Shown piece by piece: positions 7,114 to 17,413 of a stretch of DNA of 25,393 bases. The DNA lies in the NCBI GenBank assembly GCA_035271585.1, contig DATERL010000018.1, forward strand, positions 1-25,393. Reading direction: 5' to 3'. This DNA comes from Roseimarinus sp035271585 (GTDB taxonomy: Bacteria > Bacteroidota > Bacteroidia > Bacteroidales > Prolixibacteraceae). Each line of letters opens with the position of its first letter. The first letter of the stretch is position 1. Under the pieces are notes generated by a model. It was given only the letters and a program-made list of their open reading frames with translations, had not been told where the DNA came from and made no database searches. The position numbers were made by a program, and so were the translations under genes.

Positions 7114-9537
7114 ATGAAACGAATAGCAGTCATTTCAATAGGAATATGCCTTTTGGCATTCATATCGTGCAAAAACAAGCAAGCAGCGACCGACAATAAA
7201 ATCCAGTTTGATTTCGATTGGAAATTTGCACTGAACGAACAGCCTGGTGCCGAACAGCCCAGTTTCTACGATTCGAACTGGCGCATGCTCGACGTTCCGC
7301 ACGATTTCAGCATCGAACAACCCTTCGATTCGGCCTACACAACAGGGTCCGGGGGCGGTTATACTTTTGGCGGCATTGGATGGTATCGGAAACACTTTAC
7401 AACCGATCCTGGTTTTGTAGACAAAAAACTCTCGGTACTGTTCGATGGCGTGTACCGCAACAGCGAGGTTTGGATCAACGGCCATCATTTGGGCGTTCGG
7501 CCTTATGGTTATTCGTCGTTTTACTACGACATCACTTCGTACTTGAATCCTGTTGGCCAAAACAATGTGATGGCGGTGAAGGTGAACACCAGTGAGCAGG
7601 ACAATTCGCGCTGGTACACTGGCGCTGGCATTTACCGCCATGTGTGGCTCATTTCCAAAGAGAAACTCCACATCAACCAATGGGGCGTTTTTGCCCACAC
7701 CGTTAAGGCCAACGAGCAGGAAGCCAACATCAATGTGAGCATCGAAGTGAACAACGAACTCGAAATCGACCAACAATGTACGGTGCTAACCAAACTACTC
7801 GACTCCAATGGCAAAGTGGTCGCCAAGACCGAAACTAGGCTCAAGGCGAAAACGAATCAGCAACAGCTTGTAGAACAAAACATGCTGCTCAAAAAACCAA
7901 GCCTGTGGTCGGTTGAGCAGCCCAATTTGTACACCCTTCAGGTTGAAGTCCGCTCCAACAACCAGCTTGTCGATGTCTATTCAACAGCTTTTGGTGTGCG
8001 TACCTTTCAATTCGACCCCAACAAAGGCTTCATTTTAAATGGAAAACAGGTGAAATTGAAGGGCGTGAACAACCATCACGACGGCGGTCCGTTGGGAGCA
8101 GCTGTGTTCAACCAAACCCACAAACGACAACTTTTAATTTTAAAAGAAATGGGCTGCAACGCCTTGCGTATGAGCCACAACCCACCTGCACCAGAACTGC
8201 TTGCCTATGCCGACAGCATGGGCTTTGTGGTAATCAACGAAGTTTTCGACGAATGGATGGATGGCAAAACCCCGCACGGCTATGCCCCTCATTTTGAGGA
8301 GTGGTACCAGCGCGATGTGGAAAACTGGATCCGCAGAGACCGCAACCATCCGTCGGTCATTGCGTGGAGCATTGGCAACGAGGTAAAAGAACAGTGGAAT
8401 GAAGTAAACGGCCCCCGAATTGCTAAAATGTTGATCGAAGCTTCGCGTAAACACGATACTACCCGCCCTTTCACCGCCGGTTGCAACGGCATTCCCGGTG
8501 TAAACTCAAGCGGCATGGGTGCTTTACTCGATCTGGTGGGTTACAATTACCACGAAGCACTTTATGCCGATGACCACAAAAAATATCCCAACCGGGTAAT
8601 TTATGGCTCCGAAACAGTAATGTACCCTTACCACGATTACAATTGCTGGCAAATGCGCACCTACAAGGAGTGGCTTGCCACACAAACCGACGACTATATT
8701 GCAGGTGAATTCCTTTGGACAGGCTTTGACTACCTTGGCGAGGCAGGCATTGGAGATGTAGGCCACGGTTGCGACTTTTGGAAAACTTGGCCCAACTGGC
8801 CGTGGCGCGGTGCCGATTGTGGCGTGATCGACATGTGCGGCAATCCCAAGCCCGGCTACTGGTTCCGAAAGGCTTTGTGGAATGACGAACCCATTGTGTA
8901 CCTGGCCGTTCAAACCGACCCATCGGCGCGCAACCGAAACGTTGCATCGTTCTGGAACTGGCCAAATGTTGAAGCGCACTGGAACCATGCAACCATTGGC
9001 GATACGCTGGCCGTGCATGTCTACACCAACGTGCCTGAAGTGGAACTTTTCCTGAATGGTGAATCGTTGGGAACCCGCGCTTGGGACTTGAAAAATGAAG
9101 CATTCCTGTTTTGGGAAGTGCCATACGAACCCGGGAAATTGGAAGCAATCGGAAAAACGAAAGACGGAAAAACCGTGTCGTTTGCCGTGCAAACCGCCAG
9201 AGAAGTTGCAAAAATGGTGCTTACGCCCGATCGCAAAACCATAAAAGCCAACAAGCAAGATTTGAGCTACGTTACCGTTCAATTGCTTGATGCCAACGAT
9301 GTACCCGTTCCTTTTGCCAACAACATGATTGAATTTGAAGTGAGTGGTGCAGGCAGATTATTGGCCGTAGGCAACGGCAACCAACAAAGCCATACGCCTT
9401 TAAATGGAAAAAAAATGGAAGTCTATTTGGGCAAATGTCTGGTCATTGTACAATCAACTGATATAAAGGGAGAAATATCAATTAAGGCTAAAAGTGGGCA
9501 GATTCCGTTGGCGATGGCTACAATTTTTGCTGAATAA
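7114..9537 (+). CDS. GH2 beta-galactosidase-type lipoprotein with DUF4982-like domain
   Basis: An exo-acting beta-glycosidase, most likely a beta-galactosidase. Residues 1-19 form a lipoprotein signal (LLAFISC, Cys19). The sugar-binding jelly roll (about 28-190) carries VPHDFSIEQP and GGIGWYRKHF, followed by an Ig-like domain. The barrel begins near FILNGKQVKLKGVNNHHD; the acid/base is Glu423 in AWSIGNEVKEQW and the nucleophile Glu532 in IAGEFLWTGFDYLGE. After it come a DUF4982-like beta domain (VELFLNGESLGT, about 650-695) and a terminal Ig-like domain (about 712-807) rich in TVQLLDANDVPVP-type strands. The 807-aa layout is common among GH2 enzymes in Bacteroidota hemicellulose loci; beta-glucuronidase or another GH2 activity cannot be excluded. 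The gene is visibly GC-richer than the transporter genes that follow at 9567. Confidence 0.88.
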   Translation: MKRIAVISIGICLLAFISCKNKQAATDNKIQFDFDWKFALNEQPGAEQPSFYDSNWRMLDVPHDFSIEQPFDSAYTTGSGGGYTFGGIGWYRKHFTTDPGFVDKKLSVLFDGVYRNSEVWINGHHLGVRPYGYSSFYYDITSYLNPVGQNNVMAVKVNTSEQDNSRWYTGAGIYRHVWLISKEKLHINQWGVFAHTVKANEQEANINVSIEVNNELEIDQQCTVLTKLLDSNGKVVAKTETRLKAKTNQQQLVEQNMLLKKPSLWSVEQPNLYTLQVEVRSNNQLVDVYSTAFGVRTFQFDPNKGFILNGKQVKLKGVNNHHDGGPLGAAVFNQTHKRQLLILKEMGCNALRMSHNPPAPELLAYADSMGFVVINEVFDEWMDGKTPHGYAPHFEEWYQRDVENWIRRDRNHPSVIAWSIGNEVKEQWNEVNGPRIAKMLIEASRKHDTTRPFTAGCNGIPGVNSSGMGALLDLVGYNYHEALYADDHKKYPNRVIYGSETVMYPYHDYNCWQMRTYKEWLATQTDDYIAGEFLWTGFDYLGEAGIGDVGHGCDFWKTWPNWPWRGADCGVIDMCGNPKPGYWFRKALWNDEPIVYLAVQTDPSARNRNVASFWNWPNVEAHWNHATIGDTLAVHVYTNVPEVELFLNGESLGTRAWDLKNEAFLFWEVPYEPGKLEAIGKTKDGKTVSFAVQTAREVAKMVLTPDRKTIKANKQDLSYVTVQLLDANDVPVPFANNMIEFEVSGAGRLLAVGNGNQQSHTPLNGKKMEVYLGKCLVIVQSTDIKGEISIKAKSGQIPLAMATIFAE

Positions 9538-9566
9538 TAAATGTGTAACTAACTAAATATGAACAA

Positions 9567-12500
9567 ATGAAAAACTTTTTATTGCTTCTTTTTCTGATAA
9601 TCTTATCAGTTGCAGGGCTTGCACAAAGTGTTGTAAGCGGTACTGTTGAAAGCGAATCGGGGGAGCTAATACCTGGGGTAACGGTGTTTTTGAAAGGAAG
9701 TAGTGTTGATGCTACGCAAGGAACTGTTACCGATATCGATGGAAGATTTTCTCTTAGGATACAAGAGAATTCCGGTGTGTTGGTTTTCTCGTTTGTAGGG
9801 ATGGAAACTGTTGAGAAAAGTTTCAGAAACAATGCGCAACTAAAGATTGTGTTAAAATCGAAAGGCATCGATCTTGATGAGATCGTGGCTGTTGGATATG
9901 GATCTCAACGACGCGCAAGTGTTATTGGTGCCATTTCTACCATAAGTACTAAAGATTTGGTTCAAAGCCCAACTGCCAATTTGGGAAATGCTTTAGCCGG
10001 ACGATTGCCCGGTTTAGTTACAATTCAAACTTCCGGACAGCCTGGAGATGAAGATCCTAAGATGTTTATTCGTGGACGTGCAACTTGGGTTGATTCAAAT
10101 CCGCTGTTTATAATCGATGGGGTAGAACGAGAATCGATTACCAATATCGATCCCAATGAAATTGAAACAATATCTATATTGAAAGATGCTTCTGCAACAG
10201 CCGTTTATGGTGTTAAAGGCGCCAATGGTGTAATAATTATAACAACACGCCGAGGTAAAAATGCAAAACCAGAGGTGAGTTTTACTTCTTTGTTGGGAGT
10301 GCAAGTACCAACGCGTACCCCTAATTTTTTGCGCTCATACGAAACGGCTTTAATGAAGAATGAAGCCATTCTAAATGATTACTATACCGATGTTTTTAAT
10401 GAGGATGCTAGTTTGAAAATGAGTAAAGAGCAAGTTACTTCGTTGTTGCGACAAAACGGTGGATTCTCGGCCGACGATCTGGCTGCTTATAAAAGTGGAA
10501 CTGCCGATCCTTATTATTATCCCGATATTGACTGGTGGGAAGAATTGGTTCGGAATTTCACTCCACAGCAGCAGTATAATTTAAATATTGCTGGTGGATC
10601 AAATGCTGCAAAGTATTTTGTATCAATGGGCTATTTGAATCAGGAAGGGATATTTAAAACCGATTCAAAAACCACTAACTTTGGTTTTAATCGCTATAAT
10701 TTGCGCTCAAACCTCGATTTGGATGTAACCGACGATTTAACATTTTCTATCAATCTGGCAGCACGGTTCGAGAACAAAAACTTACCCAACGGAGCGACCT
10801 GGAACTCAGCAGGCGATGCCTTAGGAGTGATCAATCATCAGGCACCATACGAATCAGCCATTCTGAATCCTGACGGTAGACCTGCCTATGGTGAGAATAA
10901 AACAAATGGCTGGGCAGCACTAAATAAAACGGGATTCATGCAACAGCAAAACTATGTTGTCGAATCCAGTTTTGCTTTTAAATACGACTTGAATAAATTG
11001 TTGAAAGGACTTTCAATCAATTCTAAAGTGGCTTATGATAGCTATTATTACGATGAAAAAAGATATGGCGAACAGGTGATGTGGTCGCATCTTATTTCGC
11101 AACCTGGCGATCCTTATAATTACGAATACGAAGGTGCCGATGAACCATTCAACTATTTGTGGGGTAATAGTAATGAACGTCAAAAACTATACATTGATGC
11201 TTCAATGTTTTACGATCGTAATTTTGGTGAGAATAATGTAACCGCATTATTGCTTTATAATCAGTCCGATTATCGTACAGGAGGTGGTATCCCTTATCGT
11301 TATTCAGGGCTTGTAAGCAGGCTTACTTATAATTACAGCCAAAAATATTTCTCCGAGTTTAACTTGGGATACAATGGTTCTGAAAACTTTGCTCCAGGAA
11401 AACGATTTGGATTTTTTCCGTCATTCTCGCTTGGTTGGTTACTTTCTGAAGAGGACTTTATAAAAGATGGAGTGCCCAATATTTCAGTTTTAAAAATACG
11501 AGGCTCTTATGGTTTAGTGGGTAATGATAAAATTGGAGGCGATCGTTTTCTTTATATTCAAGATTTTAATTCTAAAAAGGCGAATGCTCCTGATGCGGGT
11601 GCCAAATTTGGACGTGATGCTGAAAATCGTGAATATATATATGAAACGGCAGCATCAAACCCCAATGTTACTTGGGAGAAAGCCCGAAAAGCAAACATTG
11701 GCCTCGAAGGTGCTTTTTTTTCCAACTTGCTAAGCTTTAATGCCGATGTGTTTTATGAAAGACGTAGCGATATTTTGATGAAACGTCAAACGGTTATGTC
11801 CTATTTTGGTGTCGATGCACCTCCTGCAAACATTGGTGAAACCGAGAATAAAGGTTTCGAATTCGATGTAACACATCGAAATAAAATAGGCAATGATTTC
11901 AATTATTGGATTAAAGCCAATATAAGCTTTGCAAAAAACAAAATCATAAACAAGGATGAACCTCCTAACATGGTTACTTGGCAAAAAGATGAGGGACAAA
12001 GCATTGGTCAGTTTCAAGGTTATATAGTTGAAGGATATTTTCAGGATTGGGAAGATATTGCTAAATCACCCGAGCAAGTTGGTACTTCGGTACGTCCCGG
12101 CGATTTAAAATATTCCGATGTTAGTAATGATAATATAATTGACGATAAAGACCGAACTCATATTGGTTATACCGATGTTCCAAATTTGAATTATGGATTT
12201 TCATTAGGAATCAATTATGCCAGCTTCGATTTTAGTATGCTCTTTCAGGGGACTGAATTCAGCAACATGTATATTGGCGATGGGATGATGTTTGAATTTA
12301 CAAATAAAAATGGAAAATTACTCGATCATCATCTTAATCGTTGGGCCTATTATACCGATCCGTTTACTGGTCAACTTGTTGATACAAGGGCTACAGCAAC
12401 CTATCCGCGCTTGAACAACGGTGTAAGTCCAAATCAAAAGGTTAGTACTTATTTTTTACTTGATAACAGTTATCTGAAATTAAGAAATATTGAAATCGGT

Positions 12501-12689
12501 TATACGCTTAATAATAGTCTGCTTTCAAAAATGAACCTTTCTAAATTAAGAATATACTGTACAGCCAACAATATATTTACATGGACTAAGGTCAAGCAAG
12601 TTGCACCCGAAGGTGATCCTGAATGGGGCTTTGGTCAAAATTATCCTCAAATGGCTGTTTATTCATTTGGTATTAATGTAACCTTTTAA
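9567..12689 (+). CDS. SusC-type TonB-dependent outer-membrane oligosaccharide transporter (SusC-1)
   Basis: Imports oligosaccharides across the outer membrane with energy from TonB-ExbBD. Residues 1-20 are a signal peptide ending AGLAQ. Residues about 21-97 form the carboxypeptidase-D-like N-terminal extension (SGTVESESGELIPGVTV, TVTDIDGRFSL). A TonB-box region (LDEIVAVGYG, about 103-111) precedes the plug domain (about 113-230), which has GNALAGRLPGLV, FIIDGV, SILKDASATAVYG and GANGVIIITT. The rest is a 22-strand barrel ending in an aromatic-rich terminal strand (YSFGINVTF). At 1040 aa it has the usual SusC length and domain order. SusD-1 follows after 12 nt, the standard SusC-SusD arrangement. 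Confidence 0.97.
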   Translation: MKNFLLLLFLIILSVAGLAQSVVSGTVESESGELIPGVTVFLKGSSVDATQGTVTDIDGRFSLRIQENSGVLVFSFVGMETVEKSFRNNAQLKIVLKSKGIDLDEIVAVGYGSQRRASVIGAISTISTKDLVQSPTANLGNALAGRLPGLVTIQTSGQPGDEDPKMFIRGRATWVDSNPLFIIDGVERESITNIDPNEIETISILKDASATAVYGVKGANGVIIITTRRGKNAKPEVSFTSLLGVQVPTRTPNFLRSYETALMKNEAILNDYYTDVFNEDASLKMSKEQVTSLLRQNGGFSADDLAAYKSGTADPYYYPDIDWWEELVRNFTPQQQYNLNIAGGSNAAKYFVSMGYLNQEGIFKTDSKTTNFGFNRYNLRSNLDLDVTDDLTFSINLAARFENKNLPNGATWNSAGDALGVINHQAPYESAILNPDGRPAYGENKTNGWAALNKTGFMQQQNYVVESSFAFKYDLNKLLKGLSINSKVAYDSYYYDEKRYGEQVMWSHLISQPGDPYNYEYEGADEPFNYLWGNSNERQKLYIDASMFYDRNFGENNVTALLLYNQSDYRTGGGIPYRYSGLVSRLTYNYSQKYFSEFNLGYNGSENFAPGKRFGFFPSFSLGWLLSEEDFIKDGVPNISVLKIRGSYGLVGNDKIGGDRFLYIQDFNSKKANAPDAGAKFGRDAENREYIYETAASNPNVTWEKARKANIGLEGAFFSNLLSFNADVFYERRSDILMKRQTVMSYFGVDAPPANIGETENKGFEFDVTHRNKIGNDFNYWIKANISFAKNKIINKDEPPNMVTWQKDEGQSIGQFQGYIVEGYFQDWEDIAKSPEQVGTSVRPGDLKYSDVSNDNIIDDKDRTHIGYTDVPNLNYGFSLGINYASFDFSMLFQGTEFSNMYIGDGMMFEFTNKNGKLLDHHLNRWAYYTDPFTGQLVDTRATATYPRLNNGVSPNQKVSTYFLLDNSYLKLRNIEIGYTLNNSLLSKMNLSKLRIYCTANNIFTWTKVKQVAPEGDPEWGFGQNYPQMAVYSFGINVTF

Positions 12690-12701
12690 ATAGTTTGAAT
12701 T

Positions 12702-14492
12702 ATGAGAACAAAATCAAAATATATATATTATACTTTTCTATTGCTTTTGGCAATAAGCTTAAGCAGTTGTGAAGAGTATTTAGATAAAGCTCCAAGCTCC
12801 GATTTGCCGGAAAGTGCTGTCTTTAGCGATGCCAGACTATTCAAAGAATACGTTGATGGTTTGTACATCTATTTGTGGTACTCACCTCCCAATTCATGGG
12901 CTGCCTATTCTTTTGGTGGGTTTTGTAGTATGCAAATGTCAAACATCGAAGATGCTACCGATCTTTCTGATGGTGCTCGTAACGATGCAGGTCCACGTGC
13001 GAGCTTGAATATGGGAAGTTGGTTTGCAGGTCAGGGTGCACAGGCTGAAGTTGATTGGCCATGGACCGGATCATATAAAGCCATTAGGATCTGTAACCGC
13101 ATAATCGATAACGCCGATGTTGTTAAGAATTTAAGTGATTCCGAAAGAGATGAAATAAAAGGTCAGGCTCTTTTCTTTAGGGCTTTCTTTCATTTCCAAT
13201 TACTAAAGCGTTATGGTAGTGTTCCTTATATTGATAGGACATTTAATACCGACGACGATATGGATTTGCCGCGTGATTCGTATGACGATTATGTGCAGAA
13301 ATTATGCAACGATTGTGATGAAGCTGCCGCTTTGCTTCCTTTAACATTTCCAAGTTCTGAATTGGGGCGCCCCGAAAAAGGCGCAGCTCTTGCTTATAAA
13401 GCCCGTACATTGTTGTATGCTGCAAGTCCCTTAAATAACCCTGAGAACAATAATGAAAAATGGAAAAAGGCTGCACAGGCAGCTTACGATGTTATCGCCC
13501 TGGAAAGGTATTCCCTGGTTCCAAAAGAGGAATATCAAAATGTTTTCTACGGTAAGCCTTTCACTAGCGAAACTGTTTTTGCGCGCAATGGTGGCCCCGG
13601 TGGGTATGGAAACAGCCAAATGTCACTGCCTAATTGGGGCTCGTTTGAGTTGGGTGTTGGTGCACGTCCTTGGTCTACCGAATGGGGGGCCACCCCTTGT
13701 CCTACACAAAACCTGATGGATATGTATGAAACAAGCGACGGACATAGAATTATAAACAACCTTGAAAACTATAACGGATTGAATCCTAATTTTAATTCTG
13801 AGTCAGGTCATTCTGATGAAAATATGTATGAAAATCGCGATCCGCGCATGAAATATACTTTTTTATTGAATGGAGAACCTTGGCTTGATGCAAAGGAAGG
13901 CATTGAACTTTTCTTTAATGAAAATGGTTCGCCGGGTAAACACATCGATGAAGGTGTGAATTGGACACGTACAGGTTATATTCAAAAGAAATTTTGGGAT
14001 CCTGCATTAACTCCAACAACAGGTTCAACCTATATGAATTGGAATTATATCCGCTATACCGATGTGGTGATGATTTATGCCGAAGCAATGAACGAAGCTT
14101 TTGGTCCCGATAATGATGGACTGGGAACTGGACTCACTTCACGAATGGCTGTAAATCAGATCCGCAATCGTATTGGCCATGTCGATGTTATTGCATCCAA
14201 TCAATCCGAATTGAGAGAAAGGATAATGAATGAACGTGCCATTGAATTTGTTTACGAAGGACAGCGTTGGTACGACATTATTCGTTGGAACAAGGGCGTT
14301 GAGTATTTTAATCAACCTGTTTATGGAATACGTACAACTAAACTTGCAGATGGTTCTTTTAAATTGGAACGTAAAAAAATTATGGAAAGAGTGTTTAAAG
14401 ATTACATGCATCGTTATCCAATTCCTCGGGCAGAACTAAATAAGAGCTTTAATCTGAAAAATAATCCAGGTTGGAGTGCCGTAGAAGAATAA
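12702..14492 (+). CDS. SusD-type surface glycan-binding lipoprotein (SusD-1)
   Basis: The lid and binding partner of SusC-1 at the cell surface. The lipobox LSSC gives Cys23, followed directly by two Glu residues, in line with surface export of Bacteroidota lipoproteins. SusD marks are RAFFHFQLLKRYG near the N-terminal TPR region, LLYAASPLNNP, YIRYTDVVMIYAEAMNEAFG, VNQIRNRIG, RERIMNERAIEFVYEGQRWYD and the final YPIPRAELN...NNPGW. The 596-aa length is typical of RagB/SusD proteins. Several exposed aromatic residues (YLWYSPPNSW) may form the glycan-binding platform, but the ligand cannot be told from sequence. Confidence 0.96.
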   Translation: MRTKSKYIYYTFLLLLAISLSSCEEYLDKAPSSDLPESAVFSDARLFKEYVDGLYIYLWYSPPNSWAAYSFGGFCSMQMSNIEDATDLSDGARNDAGPRASLNMGSWFAGQGAQAEVDWPWTGSYKAIRICNRIIDNADVVKNLSDSERDEIKGQALFFRAFFHFQLLKRYGSVPYIDRTFNTDDDMDLPRDSYDDYVQKLCNDCDEAAALLPLTFPSSELGRPEKGAALAYKARTLLYAASPLNNPENNNEKWKKAAQAAYDVIALERYSLVPKEEYQNVFYGKPFTSETVFARNGGPGGYGNSQMSLPNWGSFELGVGARPWSTEWGATPCPTQNLMDMYETSDGHRIINNLENYNGLNPNFNSESGHSDENMYENRDPRMKYTFLLNGEPWLDAKEGIELFFNENGSPGKHIDEGVNWTRTGYIQKKFWDPALTPTTGSTYMNWNYIRYTDVVMIYAEAMNEAFGPDNDGLGTGLTSRMAVNQIRNRIGHVDVIASNQSELRERIMNERAIEFVYEGQRWYDIIRWNKGVEYFNQPVYGIRTTKLADGSFKLERKKIMERVFKDYMHRYPIPRAELNKSFNLKNNPGWSAVEE

Positions 14493-14523
14493 GGATTAGT
14501 CCGATGTAAATAATATCAATGAA

Positions 14524-17406
14524 ATGACTATGAAAAATAAAATGTATATGTTTTTTAAAATTACAATTGTCGCTTATCTAATGGTATTGAGCCATTGGGT
14601 TATCGGACAGGAGCCTTCAAGTAACTTTCAAAAATCCGAAGGTGAATATTCGTTTAGCGATTCGACAGTTGTCTCAGAAGTAACGCCCGAAACAAAGGGG
14701 GTGAATGTTGCCTACACTTCTATTGATAGAAGAGAAATTAATTCAGCTGTTTCTTCTGTTTCTGGTGAGAAATTGAGGAAAACAAATAGTCCGAATCTAC
14801 AAAATGCATTAATTGGCCGCTTAAATGGCTTGTCTGTTTTTCCCTCAAATTATGAACCTGGAAATACAGATTATACCGCATATATTCGTGGATTAAAAAC
14901 CACAACATCAAATGCTCCACTGGTATTGGTCGATCATATTGAACGCGATTTATCGCAACTAAGCCCAAACGAGGTTGAATCAATTACTGTATTGAAAGAT
15001 GCTGCTGCACTTGCTTTATATGGCGGACGTGGGGCGAATGGCGTAATTCTGGTTACTACAAAACGGGGCGAAATTGCACCAAGGCATGTTAGTGTTGATG
15101 GCAGTTTTTCATTACAACAAACAGAGGGACTGCGTCAGTATATGAACGCTTACGACTATGTTAAGCTTTACAACAAGGCTTGGAAATTAGATGGCCACGA
15201 CAAAGCCTTTTATTCAGATGATGATGTTGAAGGATTTAGAAAAACAGTTGAAAACGATCCCGGGGCTAATCCTTACTTGTACCCTAATAACAATTATATC
15301 GATGAATTTATTAACAATATCACCTACCAGAAAAAGGTGAATGTTAGCATGTCGGGGGGGAACAAAGATGCCCGTTATTTTGCGATGATTGGTTATTTGA
15401 ACCAAGATGGCGTTTTTAAGTATGGTGACGAAAACGACGAATACAGCTCCAATACTAACTATCAACGTTTTAATTTTAGGTCGAATGTCGATATCAATGT
15501 CAATTCAATGGTTTCAGCTTTTCTTGATATGGCCGGACGAGTTGAAATTAGACATTATCCAGGCAAAGATGCTTGGAGCATATTTAACGCAATTTCAACT
15601 ACTCCATCCAATGCGTATCCAATTTTTAACGAAGATAATTCGATTGGAGGAACCACTTCTTTTCAGAATAACCCCTACGGTTTAATAGCCCAAAGTGGTT
15701 ATACCGAGTCACTACGTAGGCTTTTTGATGCAAGTGTTGGGTTTAAAGTGGATTTCAATAAATGGATTGAAGGATTAACTTTTTCATCGCGTGCAGGTTT
15801 TGATTTTAATAATGCCAAAAATCGTGGCTTGAACAAGAATTTCAAGGTATATCAATATAATCGTGTTGATTCAAGTTACATCGGCTATGGTGATACCGAT
15901 TACTCTACATTTGGTGGAACCGATGCAAGTGGGGTATATTACAACCAATGGTTTGAACATTCACAGTTCGATTATGCTAGGGTTTTTAATAATTTGCACC
16001 ATGTAAATGCCTTTGCTTTTTTCGATATAAACCAACGTTCAATTCCCGGGAATAACCCTTCTTATAAAAATGTAGCTTTTGGTTTACAGTTTAGGTACAA
16101 TTATGATTTTAAATATTTTGTCGATTTAGTTGCATCATCAACTGCTAATGAAAGCTTTATGCGTAGCAACCGTTTTTATACCTATCCCGCATTGGCATTG
16201 GGCTGGGCCTTAAGTGAAGAGGGCTTTCTGAAAGATAATAATGTAATTGATTATTTGAAATTACGCGCATCAGCAGGTCTTACTGCCTCCGATCGTCCTT
16301 ACGATACCGATGGCTCATACAGGTTTCTTTATCTTAACGATTGGTCAACAGGTGGCGGTGGGTATTCATTTGGAAACCCCCAACAGCATATCAATGGTTC
16401 TTACGAATCAACAGTAGGTAACCAAAAGTTGAGGGGCGAAGTTGGGACTAAATATAATGTGGGTCTTGATGGTGATTTGCTGAACAGTAAAATCTATTTT
16501 TCAAGCGATGTATATTACGAAAAACGTTCCGGTATTTGGGTTCGAAGAACAGTGTGGGTGCCATCAACCTATGGTGGAGCTTTACCGCTCGAAAATGCAG
16601 GGTCAACCGAAAGCAAAGGCTGGGAATTAACTCTTGGAACTAGAAAAACCACTGGCGATTTCCAATACGATATGCGATTAATGGCCGATTATGCGAAATC
16701 AAAAATACTTGATTTAATGGAAGCCCCTAAAGAGTGGGATTACCAGTATAATGCAGGGAAGCAGATCAGTGAAATGTGGATGTTGACTTCACAGGGTTTC
16801 TTTGCCGACAATGATGATGTTGAAAACAGTTCAAAACAATCGTTTGGAACAGTCCGCCCCGGTGACCTAAAGTACCTCGATTATAACGAAGATGGAACAG
16901 TTGATGCTAACGATGTTAGTGCATCGGGCAAAAGTTGGTATCCTGGTTTGATATTTTCTTTCAGTGGCGATGTTAATTATAAAAATTTCGATTTTTCGAT
17001 GCTTTGGCAGGGAACTTCGGGTTCATACACCTATGATCCATTGTTCGAAATACCATTTTTAAATAAAAATGCTTCAATCAATGCGTCACAAGCTTGGACA
17101 CCCGAAACTGCCGAAACAGCCAAATATCCCAGACTTACAGCAAGTAACTATACCAATAATTCAAAAGAGTCTGATTTTTGGTTGGTCGATAACAACTATA
17201 TCCGACTAAAATCGATTGAATTGGGCTATACCATTTCGAACGCAAAATTGAAACATGCCGGATTCGAGAAAATACGTATGTATTTGAATGGCTATAACCT
17301 GTTAACCTTCTCGAATCAAACTTTCGATCCGGAATATACCACTGCCGGTATTTATCAATATCCCGCATCGCGTGTGTACAGTTTAGGATTGAATTTTAAC
17401 TTTTAA
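14524..17406 (+). CDS. Second SusC-type TonB-dependent transporter lacking the N-terminal extension domain (SusC-2)
   Basis: A second outer-membrane importer, paired with SusD-2. ATG 14524 and ATG 14530 are both possible starts; either gives a signal peptide ending SHWVIGQ. The mature protein has only about 45 low-complexity residues before the plug and no SGTV...GVTV...TDxDGxF carboxypeptidase-like domain, unlike SusC-1. The gap to SusD-1 is only 31 nt, so the domain has not been split off upstream by a frameshift. The TonB-box region aligns with GVNVAYTSIDRREINSAVSS, followed by plug motifs ALIGRLNGLSV, LVLVDHIERD, TVLKDAAALALYG and GANGVILVTT, and a full barrel ending YSLGLNFNF. At 960 aa it is shorter than SusC-1 mainly because of this missing domain. 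Such short SusC-like receptors are known, but the contrast between neighbours is notable. Confidence 0.95.
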   Translation: MTMKNKMYMFFKITIVAYLMVLSHWVIGQEPSSNFQKSEGEYSFSDSTVVSEVTPETKGVNVAYTSIDRREINSAVSSVSGEKLRKTNSPNLQNALIGRLNGLSVFPSNYEPGNTDYTAYIRGLKTTTSNAPLVLVDHIERDLSQLSPNEVESITVLKDAAALALYGGRGANGVILVTTKRGEIAPRHVSVDGSFSLQQTEGLRQYMNAYDYVKLYNKAWKLDGHDKAFYSDDDVEGFRKTVENDPGANPYLYPNNNYIDEFINNITYQKKVNVSMSGGNKDARYFAMIGYLNQDGVFKYGDENDEYSSNTNYQRFNFRSNVDINVNSMVSAFLDMAGRVEIRHYPGKDAWSIFNAISTTPSNAYPIFNEDNSIGGTTSFQNNPYGLIAQSGYTESLRRLFDASVGFKVDFNKWIEGLTFSSRAGFDFNNAKNRGLNKNFKVYQYNRVDSSYIGYGDTDYSTFGGTDASGVYYNQWFEHSQFDYARVFNNLHHVNAFAFFDINQRSIPGNNPSYKNVAFGLQFRYNYDFKYFVDLVASSTANESFMRSNRFYTYPALALGWALSEEGFLKDNNVIDYLKLRASAGLTASDRPYDTDGSYRFLYLNDWSTGGGGYSFGNPQQHINGSYESTVGNQKLRGEVGTKYNVGLDGDLLNSKIYFSSDVYYEKRSGIWVRRTVWVPSTYGGALPLENAGSTESKGWELTLGTRKTTGDFQYDMRLMADYAKSKILDLMEAPKEWDYQYNAGKQISEMWMLTSQGFFADNDDVENSSKQSFGTVRPGDLKYLDYNEDGTVDANDVSASGKSWYPGLIFSFSGDVNYKNFDFSMLWQGTSGSYTYDPLFEIPFLNKNASINASQAWTPETAETAKYPRLTASNYTNNSKESDFWLVDNNYIRLKSIELGYTISNAKLKHAGFEKIRMYLNGYNLLTFSNQTFDPEYTTAGIYQYPASRVYSLGLNFNF

Positions 17407-17413
17407 AAATCTA

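Noticed and set aside
8471..9282. Two long antisense frames (about 246 and 252 codons) across the GH2 gene
   Set aside because: They are shadows of the GC-rich GH2 coding strand. Both overlap the conserved GH2 region containing the nucleophile motif and match no family I recognise.
14493..14523. Frameshifted N-terminal extension domain upstream of SusC-2
   Set aside because: The gap to SusD-1 is only 31 nt, and SusC-2 has its own complete signal peptide, so no room exists for a lost domain.
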